Positions 35,431 to 45,701 of a stretch of DNA of 64,000 bases are shown piece after piece; the first letter of the stretch is position 1; each line of letters begins with the position of its first letter. Under the pieces are notes generated by a model. It made no database searches. It saw only the letters and a program-made list of their open reading frames with translations, and was not told the origin of the DNA. This DNA is from Streptantibioticus parmotrematis (lineage in GTDB: Bacteria; Actinomycetota; Actinomycetes; Streptomycetales; Streptomycetaceae). The stretch is from positions 117,719 to 181,718 of the forward strand of contig NZ_JAINVZ010000016.1 in NCBI RefSeq assembly GCF_019890615.1. The letters are read 5' to 3'. The position numbers and the translations under genes were made by a program.

Positions 35431-36474
35431 ATGCGCGCGACCGTCATCCAGGCCCCCCACGACATCCAGGTACGCCAGGTGCCCGACCCGGTGATCCAGC
35501 GGTCCGGCGACGCGATCGTACGGGTGCTGCGCGCCTGCGTCTGCGGCAGCGACCTGTGGGCGTACCGCGGCGAGGCGGCGCGCGAGCCCGGGCAGCGTAT
35601 AGGCCACGAGTTCCTCGGAGTGATCGAGGAGACCGGCTCCGAGGTGTCCGGCTTCTCCCGCGGCGACCTGGTCGTCGCCCCGTTCGTCTGGTCCGACGGC
35701 GTGTGCGCGTACTGCAAGGACGGACTGACCACCTCCTGCCCGCACGGCGGCTTCTGGGGCACGCCGGGCTCGGACGGCGGTCAGGGCGAGTACGTGCGGG
35801 TGCCGTTCGCCGACGCCACGCTGGTCGGCCTGCCCGCCGAAGCGGCCGGTGACGACCACCTGCTGGCAGGTCTGCTCACCCTCTCCGACGTGCTCGGCAC
35901 CGGCCACCACGCCGCCGTGGGCGCGGGCGTGCGGGCCGGTGCGACGGTCGCGGTGGTCGGCGACGGCGCCGTGGGGCTGTGCGGCGTGCTGGCCGCCAAG
36001 CGGCTCGGCGCGGAACGGATCATCGCGCTCGGCCGCCACCAGGCCCGTACTGACCTGGCCCGCACCTTCGGCGCCACCGACGTGGTCGCCGAACGGGGCG
36101 AGGCGGCCGTCGCGGCGGTGCGCGAGCTGACCGGCGGCGAGGGCGCGCACGCCGTCATCGAGGCGGTCGGCACCGAGCAGTCGATGCGCACGGCGGTCGG
36201 CATCACCCGCGACGGCGGGGCCATCGGCTACGTGGGCGTGCCGCACGGCAGCGGCACCGGCCTGGACCTCGGCGAGATGTTCGGCCGCAACATCGCGCTG
36301 CGCGGCGGCGTGGCGCCGGTGCGCACCTACATCCCCGAGCTGCTGCCGGACGTGCTCAGCGGCGCCATCGACCCGGCACCGGTCTTCGACCTCCAGGTCG
36401 ACCTGGACGCGGTGCCGGACGGCTACCGCGCGATGGACGAACGGACGGCGCTGAAGGTCCTGATCAAGCTGTAG
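35431..36474 (+). CDS. Zinc-dependent alcohol dehydrogenase (MDR family)
   Basis: A 347-residue medium-chain dehydrogenase. Catalytic zinc ligands: C38 (CVCGSDLW) and H59/E60 (GHEF). The structural-zinc lobe has D89, C92, C95 and C103, with Asp replacing the first of four Cys. The nucleotide fold is VAVVGDGAVGLCGVLAAKRLGAERII, suited to NAD(P). The substrate is unknown; relatives oxidise alcohols or sugars. It is monocistronic, with a 336-bp upstream gap holding the palindrome above. That gap has no clear ribosome binding site beyond GAGGAA near 35420. Confidence 0.9.
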   Translation: MRATVIQAPHDIQVRQVPDPVIQRSGDAIVRVLRACVCGSDLWAYRGEAAREPGQRIGHEFLGVIEETGSEVSGFSRGDLVVAPFVWSDGVCAYCKDGLTTSCPHGGFWGTPGSDGGQGEYVRVPFADATLVGLPAEAAGDDHLLAGLLTLSDVLGTGHHAAVGAGVRAGATVAVVGDGAVGLCGVLAAKRLGAERIIALGRHQARTDLARTFGATDVVAERGEAAVAAVRELTGGEGAHAVIEAVGTEQSMRTAVGITRDGGAIGYVGVPHGSGTGLDLGEMFGRNIALRGGVAPVRTYIPELLPDVLSGAIDPAPVFDLQVDLDAVPDGYRAMDERTALKVLIKL

Positions 36475-36540
36475 GGCGAACGACGCCTGTGGAGGGCTGC
36501 GCCCGCGAGGGGGGCGCCCGGGCGTCCGGGGGCGCCTCCG

Positions 36541-36852
36541 TCAGGCCCCGCGCTCGCGCGTGCCGTCGCGCAGGGCGCCCCAGGACAGCAGGGGCAGCGT
36601 GACCTCGGGCCCGTACCAGCCGCCGGGCGCCGCGCCCGCACCGCGAGGCGCCCGGCCGCTGGTACGGGCCGGCTCCTGCGGGCGGGCCGGCTCCGGCACG
36701 GGACAGGGCAGCCGCACGGCTCCGTACGGACGCTTGCCCGGGACCGGCGGCGGGGAGGTCTGCGACGCGCTCACACCCCGTACAACGATCCGCAAGGCCG
36801 TCGGTGTCGCCGCGAGGACCTCCCGGTGCCGCCGCCGGACCCTCGGCGCCAT
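36541..36852 (-). CDS. Hypothetical basic protein, Pro/Arg-rich
   Basis: A 103-residue frame starting MAPRVRRRHREVLAATPTAL, with AAGGA 7 nt upstream of the ATG. The middle is Pro/Ala/Arg-rich and probably disordered; the C-terminal GGWYGPEVTLPLLSWGALRD is the only segment that looks folded. No family is recognised. Such a composition could also be a chance frame in GC-rich DNA. The ribosome binding site and the AT-rich inverted repeat upstream (36865-36877) favour a real gene. Confidence 0.5.
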   Translation of the reverse strand: MAPRVRRRHREVLAATPTALRIVVRGVSASQTSPPPVPGKRPYGAVRLPCPVPEPARPQEPARTSGRAPRGAGAAPGGWYGPEVTLPLLSWGALRDGTRERGA

Positions 36853-36864
36853 CACCAATTCCTT

Positions 36865-36877
36865 CAACAATCTGTTG
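36865..36877. promoter_or_regulatory. Inverted repeat in the divergent moaA upstream region
   Basis: CAACA-ATC-TGTTG, a perfect 5-bp inverted repeat in an unusually AT-rich spot, lies 13 bp upstream of the small minus-strand gene and 132 bp before moaA. It may be an operator for a GntR- or MarR-like regulator. Confidence 0.4.
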
Positions 36878-37008
36878 TAAAGCGCTGGTCGTCGCGTACG
36901 CTGCGGGCGTCCGGCCGGGAATGTCCGACGGTGGATCTACGCTGGTTCACGAAGCAGGACATCAGGGGTATCGGGCGTGTCAGGCGCCCATGAGGGGAGG
37001 CGGAGCCC

Positions 37009-37998
37009 ATGTTGCTCGACACCTACGGGCGGGTCGCCACCGACCTGAGGGTCTCGCTCACCGACCGCTGCAACCTGCGCTGCACGTACTGCATGCCGGA
37101 AGAGGGGCTGCAATGGCTGGCGAAGCCCGAGCTGCTGACCGATGACGAGATCGTCCGGCTCGTCACCATCGCCGTCACCCGGCTCGGCGTCACCGAGGTG
37201 CGCTTCACCGGCGGCGAACCGCTGCTGCGGCCGGGGCTCGTCGGCATCGTGGAGCGCTGCGCCGCCCTGCGCCCGCGCCCCTCGATATCGCTGACCACCA
37301 ACGGCATCGGCCTGGCCCGCACGGCCGACGCGCTGCGGGACGCCGGGCTCGACCGGGTCAACGTCTCGCTCGACACCCTGCGCCCCGAGGTCTTCCACCG
37401 GCTCACCCGCCGCAACCGCCACCACGACGTCATCGCGGGCCTCGACGCCGCCCGCGCGGCCGGTCTCGCCCCCGTGAAGATCAACAGCGTGCTGATGCGC
37501 GGCGTCAACGACGACGAGGCCCCCGACCTGCTCGCCTGGGCGCTGGAGCACCGCTACGAGCTGCGGTTCATCGAGCAGATGCCGCTGGACGCCCAGCACG
37601 GCTGGCAGCGCGAGGACATGGTCACCGCCGAGGAGATCCTGCGCTCCCTCGGCGAGCGCTTCGCCCTCACCCCGGAGCGGTCCGACGAACGCGGCTCGGC
37701 CCCCGCCGAACGCTGGCTGGTGGACGGCGGCCCCGCCCGGGTCGGCGTCATAGCCTCCGTCACCCGGCCGTTCTGCCGCGCCTGCGACCGCACCCGGCTC
37801 ACCGCCGACGGCCAGGTCCGCAACTGCCTGTTCGCCCGCGAGGAGAGCGACCTGCGCACCGCGCTGCGCGAGGGCGCGAGCGACGAGGAGATGGTCCGGC
37901 TGTGGCAGGCCGCGATGTGGGGCAAGAAGGCCGGCTCAGGACTCGACGACCCGACGTTCCTCCAGCCGCAGCGCCCGATGTCGGCGATCGGCGGCTGA
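37009..37998 (+). CDS. moaA: GTP 3',8-cyclase MoaA
   Basis: Radical SAM enzyme for the first step of molybdenum cofactor synthesis, turning GTP into 3',8-cyclo-7,8-dihydro-GTP. The 329-residue protein has the SAM cluster C21-x3-C25-x2-C28 (CNLRCTYC), the [11 protein letters not shown] motif, and the second C-terminal iron-sulfur cluster [18 protein letters not shown]. It ends MSAIGG, matching the conserved Gly-Gly tail needed for catalysis. A GGGGAGGCGGAG site precedes the ATG; TACGCT motifs near 36897 and 36938 may be -10 elements. It stands alone, without other moa genes nearby. Confidence 0.96.
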   Translation: MLLDTYGRVATDLRVSLTDRCNLRCTYCMPEEGLQWLAKPELLTDDEIVRLVTIAVTRLGVTEVRFTGGEPLLRPGLVGIVERCAALRPRPSISLTTNGIGLARTADALRDAGLDRVNVSLDTLRPEVFHRLTRRNRHHDVIAGLDAARAAGLAPVKINSVLMRGVNDDEAPDLLAWALEHRYELRFIEQMPLDAQHGWQREDMVTAEEILRSLGERFALTPERSDERGSAPAERWLVDGGPARVGVIASVTRPFCRACDRTRLTADGQVRNCLFAREESDLRTALREGASDEEMVRLWQAAMWGKKAGSGLDDPTFLQPQRPMSAIGG

Positions 37999-38007
37999 CG
38001 GGGGTCA

Positions 38008-38036
38008 GCGGTGCGCGGGTCGGCCCCGCGCGCCGC
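38008..38036 (+). terminator. Terminator after moaA
   Basis: 12-bp stem GCGGTGCGCGGG/CCCGCGCGCCGC with one G-U pair and a 5-nt loop, starting 10 bp after the moaA stop. Confidence 0.7.
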
Positions 38037-38082
38037 CGCTGTGTGCTGACGCGGGATCAGCGCCGCCGCCCGCGCCCGGGCT

Positions 38083-38310
38083 TCACGCCGGGCTGTCGGA
38101 GTGCCATTCGGCCAGCGGGACCACGTCCTTGAGGAAACCCCGGACGCCCAGGAACTTCGACAGGTGCTCCCGGTGCTCCTCGCACGCCAGCCACGTCTTG
38201 CGCCGCTCGGGCGTGTGCACCTTCGGGTTGTTCCACGCGAGGACCCACTCGGCGTCGGCCCGGCAGCCCTTGGCTGAGCACATCGGCTTCTCGGCGGCGA
38301 CGGAATCCAT
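38083..38310 (-). CDS. Small zinc-finger-like conserved protein
   Basis: A 75-residue protein starting MDSVAAEKPMCSAKGCRADA. C11 and C16 pair with C43 and H46/H49 (CEEHREHL), suggesting one zinc site. The tail FLKDVVPLAEWHSD is hydrophobic-acidic. It looks like a compact, conserved streptomycete protein of unknown role. TAGGGT lies 7 nt before the ATG with no ribosome binding site, so the mRNA is probably leaderless. Confidence 0.78.
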   Translation of the reverse strand: MDSVAAEKPMCSAKGCRADAEWVLAWNNPKVHTPERRKTWLACEEHREHLSKFLGVRGFLKDVVPLAEWHSDSPA

Positions 38311-38367
38311 GCCCGAAACCCTACAGGCGGGCCGGTCAGAGGGCGGATCGCGGTGGGAGATGAAGAC

Positions 38368-38403
38368 GACGCCGGGCAGCCACGGGGGGAGCCGCCCGGC
38401 GTC
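38368..38403 (-). terminator. Hairpin downstream of the DUF3099 gene
   Basis: Perfect 10-bp stem GACGCCGGGC/GCCCGGCGTC with a 16-nt loop, about 120 bp beyond the DUF3099 stop and upstream of the next minus-strand promoter. It probably separates the two transcripts. Confidence 0.6.
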
Positions 38404-38525
38404 GGTCCGTCGCTCCGACGGGGGATGCGGAGCGCGTACGAAGTATGTCACGCACCCACCCCGCGGCGGCAGCCGAACGACGGGATTGATCTGAGCTTTT
38501 CTTGAGCTTTCGGTAAGCGGCCAGG

Positions 38526-38912
38526 TCAGCGAGGTCCGCCGCCGGAGCTCCACTCGTCGCGTTCCGCACCGGACTCCGCCTCGCATTCCGCGACGTCCTG
38601 CGAAGCGCGCGGTTCGCCGGCCTCCAGCAGCCTGCGGGTGGGCGCGGGCACCATCGCCGGAGGCAGCGGCGAGCCGTTCTCCCGCCCGGCGTTGGCGATC
38701 ACCACCGCGATATACGGCAGGGCCGCGCCCAGGACCAGGGCGATCGCCGCGAACACCACCGCGACGTGCCACAGCAGGATGGCGAGCAGCACGCAGACCG
38801 TGCGGATCGACATCGAGATCACATAGCGTCGCTGCCGGCCGCGGACGTCGGCGGTGAGACCCACCCGCGCCCCCGAGATGGGGAAGACGTCGGGGGCACT
38901 GCGCTTCCACAT
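38526..38912 (-). CDS. DUF3099 membrane protein
   Basis: A 128-residue protein. A short N-terminal part contains GARVGLTADVRGRQRRYVISM, typical of DUF3099. Two membrane helices follow (about 35-75: SIRTVCVLLAILLWHVAVVF, AAIALVLGAALPYIAVVIANAG), then an acidic C-terminal tail. Function unknown; it is common in actinobacteria. It is divergent from the GlsB/YeaQ-type gene, with a large inverted repeat between them. Confidence 0.83.
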   Translation of the reverse strand: MWKRSAPDVFPISGARVGLTADVRGRQRRYVISMSIRTVCVLLAILLWHVAVVFAAIALVLGAALPYIAVVIANAGRENGSPLPPAMVPAPTRRLLEAGEPRASQDVAECEAESGAERDEWSSGGGPR

Positions 38913-39026
38913 GACGTTCCACCGTCCGCTGGTCGATGCCGGAATCCTCCCCGTCCGGACATCTCACACGGTACGCCGCGGATGCGCAGGCTACGAGACC
39001 GGGGTGCGCCCGGTCAGCGGCGTCCG

Positions 39027-39055
39027 GCCTGCGCCGTACGGCGTACGGCGCAGGC
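39027..39055. repeat. 13-bp inverted repeat in a divergent promoter region
   Basis: GCCTGCGCCGTAC (39027-39039) and its exact complement GTACGGCGCAGGC (39043-39055) flank a 3-nt GGC. Both neighbouring genes start away from it, so a terminator role is unlikely and a regulatory role more plausible. Confidence 0.75.
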
Positions 39056-39128
39056 CCGCATGCGGCCCGGCCGACCCGGACCCACACTGGCCCCAAGGGC
39101 GTGCCGACGCCGGACGTGAGGAGAGACC

Positions 39129-39419
39129 ATGGGCTGGTTGTGGGCGATCATCGTCGGGCTGGTGCTGGGAGTGATCGCCAGGGCGATCCTGCCGGGCAGG
39201 CAGCCCATCCCGCTGTGGCTGACCACGGTCTACGGCATCCTCGGCAGCATCCTGGGCAACGCGGTCGCCACCTGGGCCGGCGTGAACAGCACCAAGGGCA
39301 TCGACTGGACCCGCCACATCCTCCAACTGGCCGGCGCGGTCCTCATCGTCGCCGTGGGCACCCCGCTCTACCTGTCCCTCCGTGGCAACAAGAGCACCGC
39401 CAGACGCTCCACCCGCTGA
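39129..39419 (+). CDS. GlsB/YeaQ/YmgE-family stress membrane protein
   Basis: A 96-residue protein with three hydrophobic helices and abundant Gly: MGWLWAIIVGLVLGVIARAI LPGRQ, then TTVYGILGSILGNAVATW and LQLAGAVLIVAVGTPLYLSL. This is the transglycosylase-associated (YeaQ) family of small general-stress membrane proteins. The region before TTVYGILGSILGN is the family signature. ATG preceded by GAGGAGAG. It converges on tldE with 12 bp between stops. Confidence 0.9.
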   Translation: MGWLWAIIVGLVLGVIARAILPGRQPIPLWLTTVYGILGSILGNAVATWAGVNSTKGIDWTRHILQLAGAVLIVAVGTPLYLSLRGNKSTARRSTR

Positions 39420-39431
39420 GCCGTCCCCCGC

Positions 39432-40819
39432 TCAGACCCCCTGGCTCACCGAGCTCATGTTGAAGTCCGGGACGCGCAGGGCCGGGGTCGCGGCGCGGGT
39501 GAACCAGTCGCTCCACTCGCGCGGCAGGGTGCGCTCCGTGCGGCCCGCCTCGGTCGCCCGGCCGAGCAGGTCCACCGGGGACTCGTTGAAGCGGAAGTTG
39601 TTGACCACGCCGGTCACCTCGCCGTTCTCCACGAGGTAGACGCCGTCCCGGGTCAGGCCGGTGAGCAGCAGCGTCGCCGGGTCCACCTCGCGGATGTACC
39701 ACAGGCAGGTCAGCAGCAGCCCGCGCTCGGTGCCCGCGACCATCTCCTGGAGCGACTTCGTGCCGCCCGCGTCCAGGATCAGGTTGTCGTGGGCCGGGGC
39801 GACCGGCAGTCCGGTCAGCTCCGCCGAGTGCCGCGTGGTGATCAGGCGGTTGAGCACGCCGTCGCGGACCCAGTCGGTGCGCTCCAGCGGCAGCCCGTTG
39901 TCGAACGCCGACGCGCTGTCGCCGGAGGAGTGGGCGAGGACGAACGGCGCCGCCTCCAAACCCTCGGCGTGCGGGTCGCTGTAGAGGTCCACCGGCAGCC
40001 CGGACAGCTCGTCGCCGATCCGCGTGCCGCCGCCCGGCCTGCTGAACACCGTGCGCCCCTCCGCCGCCTCGCGGGCGGTCGACGACCAGAACTGGTACAC
40101 CATCATGTCGGCCACCGCGCTGGGCGGCAGCAGCGTCTCGTAGCGCCCCGCGGGCAGCTCCACCCTGCGTTCGGCCCAGCGCAGCCGCTCCGCCAGGTCC
40201 CCCTCCAGCGTCCTGGGATCGACGTCGGCGAAGTCCCGGGTGGCCGCGCCCGCCCACGCCGAGCGGGAACCGTCCGGCGACTTGGCGTTCAGCTCCAGCG
40301 TCCCGGTGGGCTGGTCGTGCCGCAGCCGCAGACCGGTGGAGCTGCCCAGGTAGCTGGAGACCACCGAGTGGTACGCGAAGCCGTACAGCTCCCGGCCGCC
40401 CTCGCGCGCGGCGGCGAACGACTCGCCCAGCGCCGGCGCGAACGCGGCGAACACCTCGGAGGACGTCTCGGCCGGCGGCTCGGTGAACCCGGCCTGCGCC
40501 GCCCCGCCCGCCACCAGCGGCTGCGCGTCCTCCGCGGGCCCGCCGTCCCGCGCCGCGTCCTCCGCCAGGCGCACCAGCCCCTCCAGCTCGTCCACGCCGA
40601 CCGCGGAACGCGACACCACACCGGACGCGGTGCCCTGCGCGCCGTTCACCGTGGCGATGACGGTGACCGTGCGGTCCCGGGTCACGCCGTTCGTGGTGAG
40701 CGCGTTGCGGGCCCAGCGCAGATTGGCGGTGGACCCCTCGTCGGCGATCACGACACAGCCGTCGGCCCGCGACAACTCCAGGGCGCGCTCGACGATTTCG
40801 TGCGCGGGGGTGGAACGAC

Positions 40820-40823
<4 letters not shown>
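39432..40823 (-). CDS. TldE/PmbA-type metalloprotease subunit
   Basis: A 463-residue protein of the TldD/PmbA family without the HExxxH motif, which marks the non-catalytic TldE-type partner. Features: RALELSRADGCVVIADEGS near the N terminus and the conserved C-terminal GGTKSLQEMVAGTERGLLLT and RDGVYLVENGEVTG. TldD-TldE heterodimers hydrolyse unfolded peptides and mature some RiPP natural products. ATG at 40823 overlaps the tldD stop (ATGA), as expected for a complex. Confidence 0.9.
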
Positions 40824-42343
<1,520 letters not shown>

Positions 42344-42562
42344 GGCGGCCTCCCCTTCTCGCCCGTCACGTATCCACCCGTCGCGTACCGCTCTCGGCGA
42401 CTGCCCGCAGTGAATCATGCCGCTGTGACATCCGGGGCGGCCTGTGGATTTCTGTAGGGACCCCACAGCGGGTGCCGTGCGCCCCTGTCAGGGGCCGATT
42501 CTCCGAACCACGTCACCGCCCGATAGTTTCCTAACGAGCAGACGATTGACGCAGTCGACTAA

Positions 42563-43282
<720 letters not shown>

Positions 43283-43287
43283 TCAGC

Positions 43288-44058
43288 ATGAGTGGAATCC
43301 TCGCAGGCAAGCGCATCCTGGTGACCGGCGTGCTCACCGAGTCGTCGATCGCCTTCCACGCCGCCAAGCTGGCCCAGGAGGAGGGCGCCGAGGTCGTGCT
43401 GACCGGTTTCGGCCGCCTCAGCCTCGTCGAGCGCATCGCCAAGCGGCTGCCCAAGCCGGCGCCGGTGATCGAGCTGGACGTCACCAATCCCGAGCACCTC
43501 GACGCGCTGCCCGGCCGGGTCGCCGAGCACCTGGGCGAGGGCGTCGAGCTGGACGGCGTGGTGCACTCCATCGCCTTCGGCCCGGCGGGCGCGTTCGACT
43601 TCCTGAACGGCACGTGGGAGGACGTCTCCACCGCCGTGCAGGTCTCCGCGTTCTCGCTGAAGGCGCTCACCATGGCGCTCCAGCCGCTGATGCCGCGCGG
43701 CGGCTCGGTCGTCGGCCTGACCTTCGACGCGCAGATCGCCTGGCCGAAGTACGACTGGATGGGCGTGGCCAAGGCCGCCCTGGAGTCGACCTCCCGCTAC
43801 CTCGCCCGCGACCTGGGCGCGCGCAACCTGCGGGTCAACCTGATCTCCGCCGGCCCGATCAAGTCGATGGCCGCCAGGTCCATCCCGGGCTTCGAGGAGC
43901 TGGCCGACGTGTGGAACCACCGCGCGCCCATCGGCTGGGACCTGGCCGACCCGGAGCCCGCCGGCCGCGGCGTGGTGGCCCTGCTGTCCGACTGGTTCCC
44001 GAAGACCACCGGCGAGATCGTCCACGTCGACGGCGGCGTGCACATGATGGGCGCCTGA
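43288..44058 (+). CDS. fabI: Enoyl-ACP reductase FabI/InhA
   Basis: A 256-residue NADH-dependent enoyl-ACP reductase of the FabI class, completing the elongation cycle with FabG. It starts MSGILAGKRILVTGVLTESS, the FabI-type cofactor motif. The active site region is GLTFDAQIAWPKYDWMGVAKAALE, with Tyr and Lys spaced Tyr-x6-Lys as in InhA (the first Tyr position here is Phe/Ala region FDAQIAWPKYDW). The tail is GEIVHVDGGVHMMGA. It is the likely target of isoniazid/triclosan-type inhibitors in this organism, by family. Confidence 0.94.
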   Translation: MSGILAGKRILVTGVLTESSIAFHAAKLAQEEGAEVVLTGFGRLSLVERIAKRLPKPAPVIELDVTNPEHLDALPGRVAEHLGEGVELDGVVHSIAFGPAGAFDFLNGTWEDVSTAVQVSAFSLKALTMALQPLMPRGGSVVGLTFDAQIAWPKYDWMGVAKAALESTSRYLARDLGARNLRVNLISAGPIKSMAARSIPGFEELADVWNHRAPIGWDLADPEPAGRGVVALLSDWFPKTTGEIVHVDGGVHMMGA

Positions 44059-44072
44059 GCGCCCTCACCCTC

Positions 44073-44108
44073 CGGCCCCGGTTCCGCCCTCACGGCGGGC
44101 CGGGGCCG
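44073..44108 (+). terminator. Terminator after fabI
   Basis: 9-bp perfect outer stem CGGCCCCGG/CCGGGGCCG with an inner GCC/GGC pairing, 14 bp beyond the fabI stop. Confidence 0.75.
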
Positions 44109-44417
44109 TGGCATGTGCGACGACCTCCGTCTCCCCCGGTTGGCGGATCAGACCGGGCGGTGGGGGAGGTGCGCCGGGCACCATGGCACCAGGGGGCGGC
44201 ACGCCCACCGACCCGCAACCGATCTCCCCGGTGCGGCACTTGCGCGACCGGAGCGGCACGCGCGCGACGCGCGATCCGCACGCGCCGGGCGAACGCGGAC
44301 GGGCGGGCCGGTACGACCAGGTACGACCAGGTACGTTCCGGTGCGACAGAGCCGTAGGCCAGAGCCCGGATCGCGTCAGGACGAGTCAGGACGACTCCCG
44401 AACGAGGAGGTCCCGCC
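44109..44417 (+). promoter_or_regulatory. Upstream region of the secreted protein gene with 10-nt direct repeats
   Basis: No gene is seen here. At 44311-44335 GTACGACCAG occurs twice in tandem plus a half copy (GTACG), a 10-nt period that places sites on one face of the helix. GTCAGGACGA is also repeated near 44380-44395. GAGGAGG at about 44404-44410 is the ribosome binding site for the gene at 44418. Confidence 0.55.
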
Positions 44418-44831
44418 ATGCGCCCGTGCACCGGTCAGCCCACCCCGTGGCACGGCAGGGCCGCGGTGCTCCTCGTCGCACTGGCCGCGGGCCTGACCGC
44501 CCCCGCCGCGCGGGCCACGGAACCGCCGGAGACGGCGGTACGGGCCGCCCCGGCCGGATCCGCGATCGCTTACGCCCCCGACGGCGCCCCGGCGCACACC
44601 CCCGCGCCCCCGCTGCCGCAGTGCTTCACCGCCGTGCACGGCAGCACCGCCGTCGCCGACTGCCAGAACCCCGACCCGGACACCGCCCACGTGGCGCTGC
44701 ACATAGCGTGCCGCCGCTGGTGGGACCCGGCGACCGACACCGTGCCCGCGGCCGTGGGCCCGGCGCAGACCGTCACCCTCACCGGCCGCTGCTGGAAGGA
44801 GATCCGCGCGGTCTGGACGACGGTGCGCTGA
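44418..44831 (+). CDS. Small secreted protein with four cysteines
   Basis: A 137-residue preprotein. Residues 1-34 form a signal peptide (GRAAVLLVALAAGLTAPAARA, cleavage near ARA-TE). The mature part of about 100 residues has four cysteines after a Pro/Ala-rich start (PQCFTA, ADCQNP, IACRRW, GRCWKE), enough for two disulfide bonds. No family recognised; it could be a small cell-surface or inhibitor-like protein. A strong ribosome binding site and phased upstream repeats suggest regulated, possibly strong expression. Confidence 0.8.
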   Translation: MRPCTGQPTPWHGRAAVLLVALAAGLTAPAARATEPPETAVRAAPAGSAIAYAPDGAPAHTPAPPLPQCFTAVHGSTAVADCQNPDPDTAHVALHIACRRWWDPATDTVPAAVGPAQTVTLTGRCWKEIRAVWTTVR

Positions 44832-44870
44832 CCCCTCGTACGGTGCGCCGACACCCGCACGGGTGGTGCC

Positions 44871-45542
44871 TCAGCCGGCGCGCCCGCACCTCATCACGTA
44901 CGCCGTCGCCTCGGTGCCCGCGCGTTCCACGTCCCCGGCGCGGATCGCCTCGACCAGCCCGGAGTGGTCCACGTACTGCTCGGGCCTGAGCACCTCGCCC
45001 ACGTCGGCGCGCAGGATCGCCCGCAGCACCTCGCCGAGGTCCGCGTACATCTCCGTGAGCGCGTCGTTGTGGGCGGTGGCCACCACCGCCAGGTGCAGCG
45101 TGGCGTCCGCGTCCACGAAGGCGGCCGCGTCCCCCGACTCCCAGGCCCGCTCCCGTCGCTGGAGCACCGCGTCCAGCTGCCGCAGGTCGCGCTCGGTGCG
45201 GCGGCGGGCGGCCAGCCGGGCGGCCGAGGCCTCCAGCACGCTGCGCAGCTCGGCGACGTGCCCGGGGTCGGTGTCGGCGAACCTGCGGTGCATCACCCCG
45301 GCCAGCTCACTGGTGGCGGCCACGTAGGTGCCCGAACCCTGCCGGATGTCCAGCAGGCCGTTGTGGGCGAGGGCGCGGACCGCCTCCCGCACGGTGTTGC
45401 GGGCCACCCCGAGCCGCTCGACCAGCTCGGGTTCGGTCGGGATGCGCGACCCCACCGGCCACTCGCCCGACGTGATCTGGGCCCGCAGCTGGGCGATCAC
45501 CTGGTCGGCGAGCGCGGAGCGCCGGGGGGAGGTCAGGGGCAT
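44871..45542 (-). CDS. FadR-type GntR transcriptional regulator
   Basis: A 223-residue regulator. The N-terminal winged HTH is typical of GntR (GSRIPTEPELVERLGVARNT, then LLDIRQGSGTYV). The C-terminal all-helical FCD domain (about 80-215) has the FadR-family Asp/His/His pattern, including DATLHLAVVATAHNDALTE. It is divergent from the MFS transporter and very likely controls it and itself; a near-palindrome covers the transporter's -10. Confidence 0.92.
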   Translation of the reverse strand: MPLTSPRRSALADQVIAQLRAQITSGEWPVGSRIPTEPELVERLGVARNTVREAVRALAHNGLLDIRQGSGTYVAATSELAGVMHRRFADTDPGHVAELRSVLEASAARLAARRRTERDLRQLDAVLQRRERAWESGDAAAFVDADATLHLAVVATAHNDALTEMYADLGEVLRAILRADVGEVLRPEQYVDHSGLVEAIRAGDVERAGTEATAYVMRCGRAG

Positions 45543-45664
45543 GGGGTCGCTCGCTCTCGTCTGCGGGTGGCGGGTGGCGGGTGGCGGGTGGCCTACGGAC
45601 GCCGGGGCCTGGGTCGGGGCCGGGGTCAATTCTGGCGGAGGCGGTCCGCTCGCCGCGATCGGAC

Positions 45665-45701
45665 TGGACAACAATTCATCCCATGATTCTATGATGGGCG
45701 C
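45665..45701 (+). promoter_or_regulatory. Promoter and operator of the MFS transporter gene
   Basis: -35 TGGACA (45665-45670), 19-bp spacer and -10 TATGAT (45690-45695), 6 nt before the ATG, so the mRNA is probably leaderless. CCCATGAT-TCT-ATGATGGG (45680-45698), a near-perfect inverted repeat with one mismatch per arm, covers the -10 and is the best candidate GntR operator. Confidence 0.7.

Noticed and set aside
35095..36246. A longer N-terminal extension of the DEDDh exonuclease
   Set aside because: It is antisense to the alcohol dehydrogenase and lacks exonuclease motifs; the ATG at 35094 has a proper -10 at leaderless spacing.
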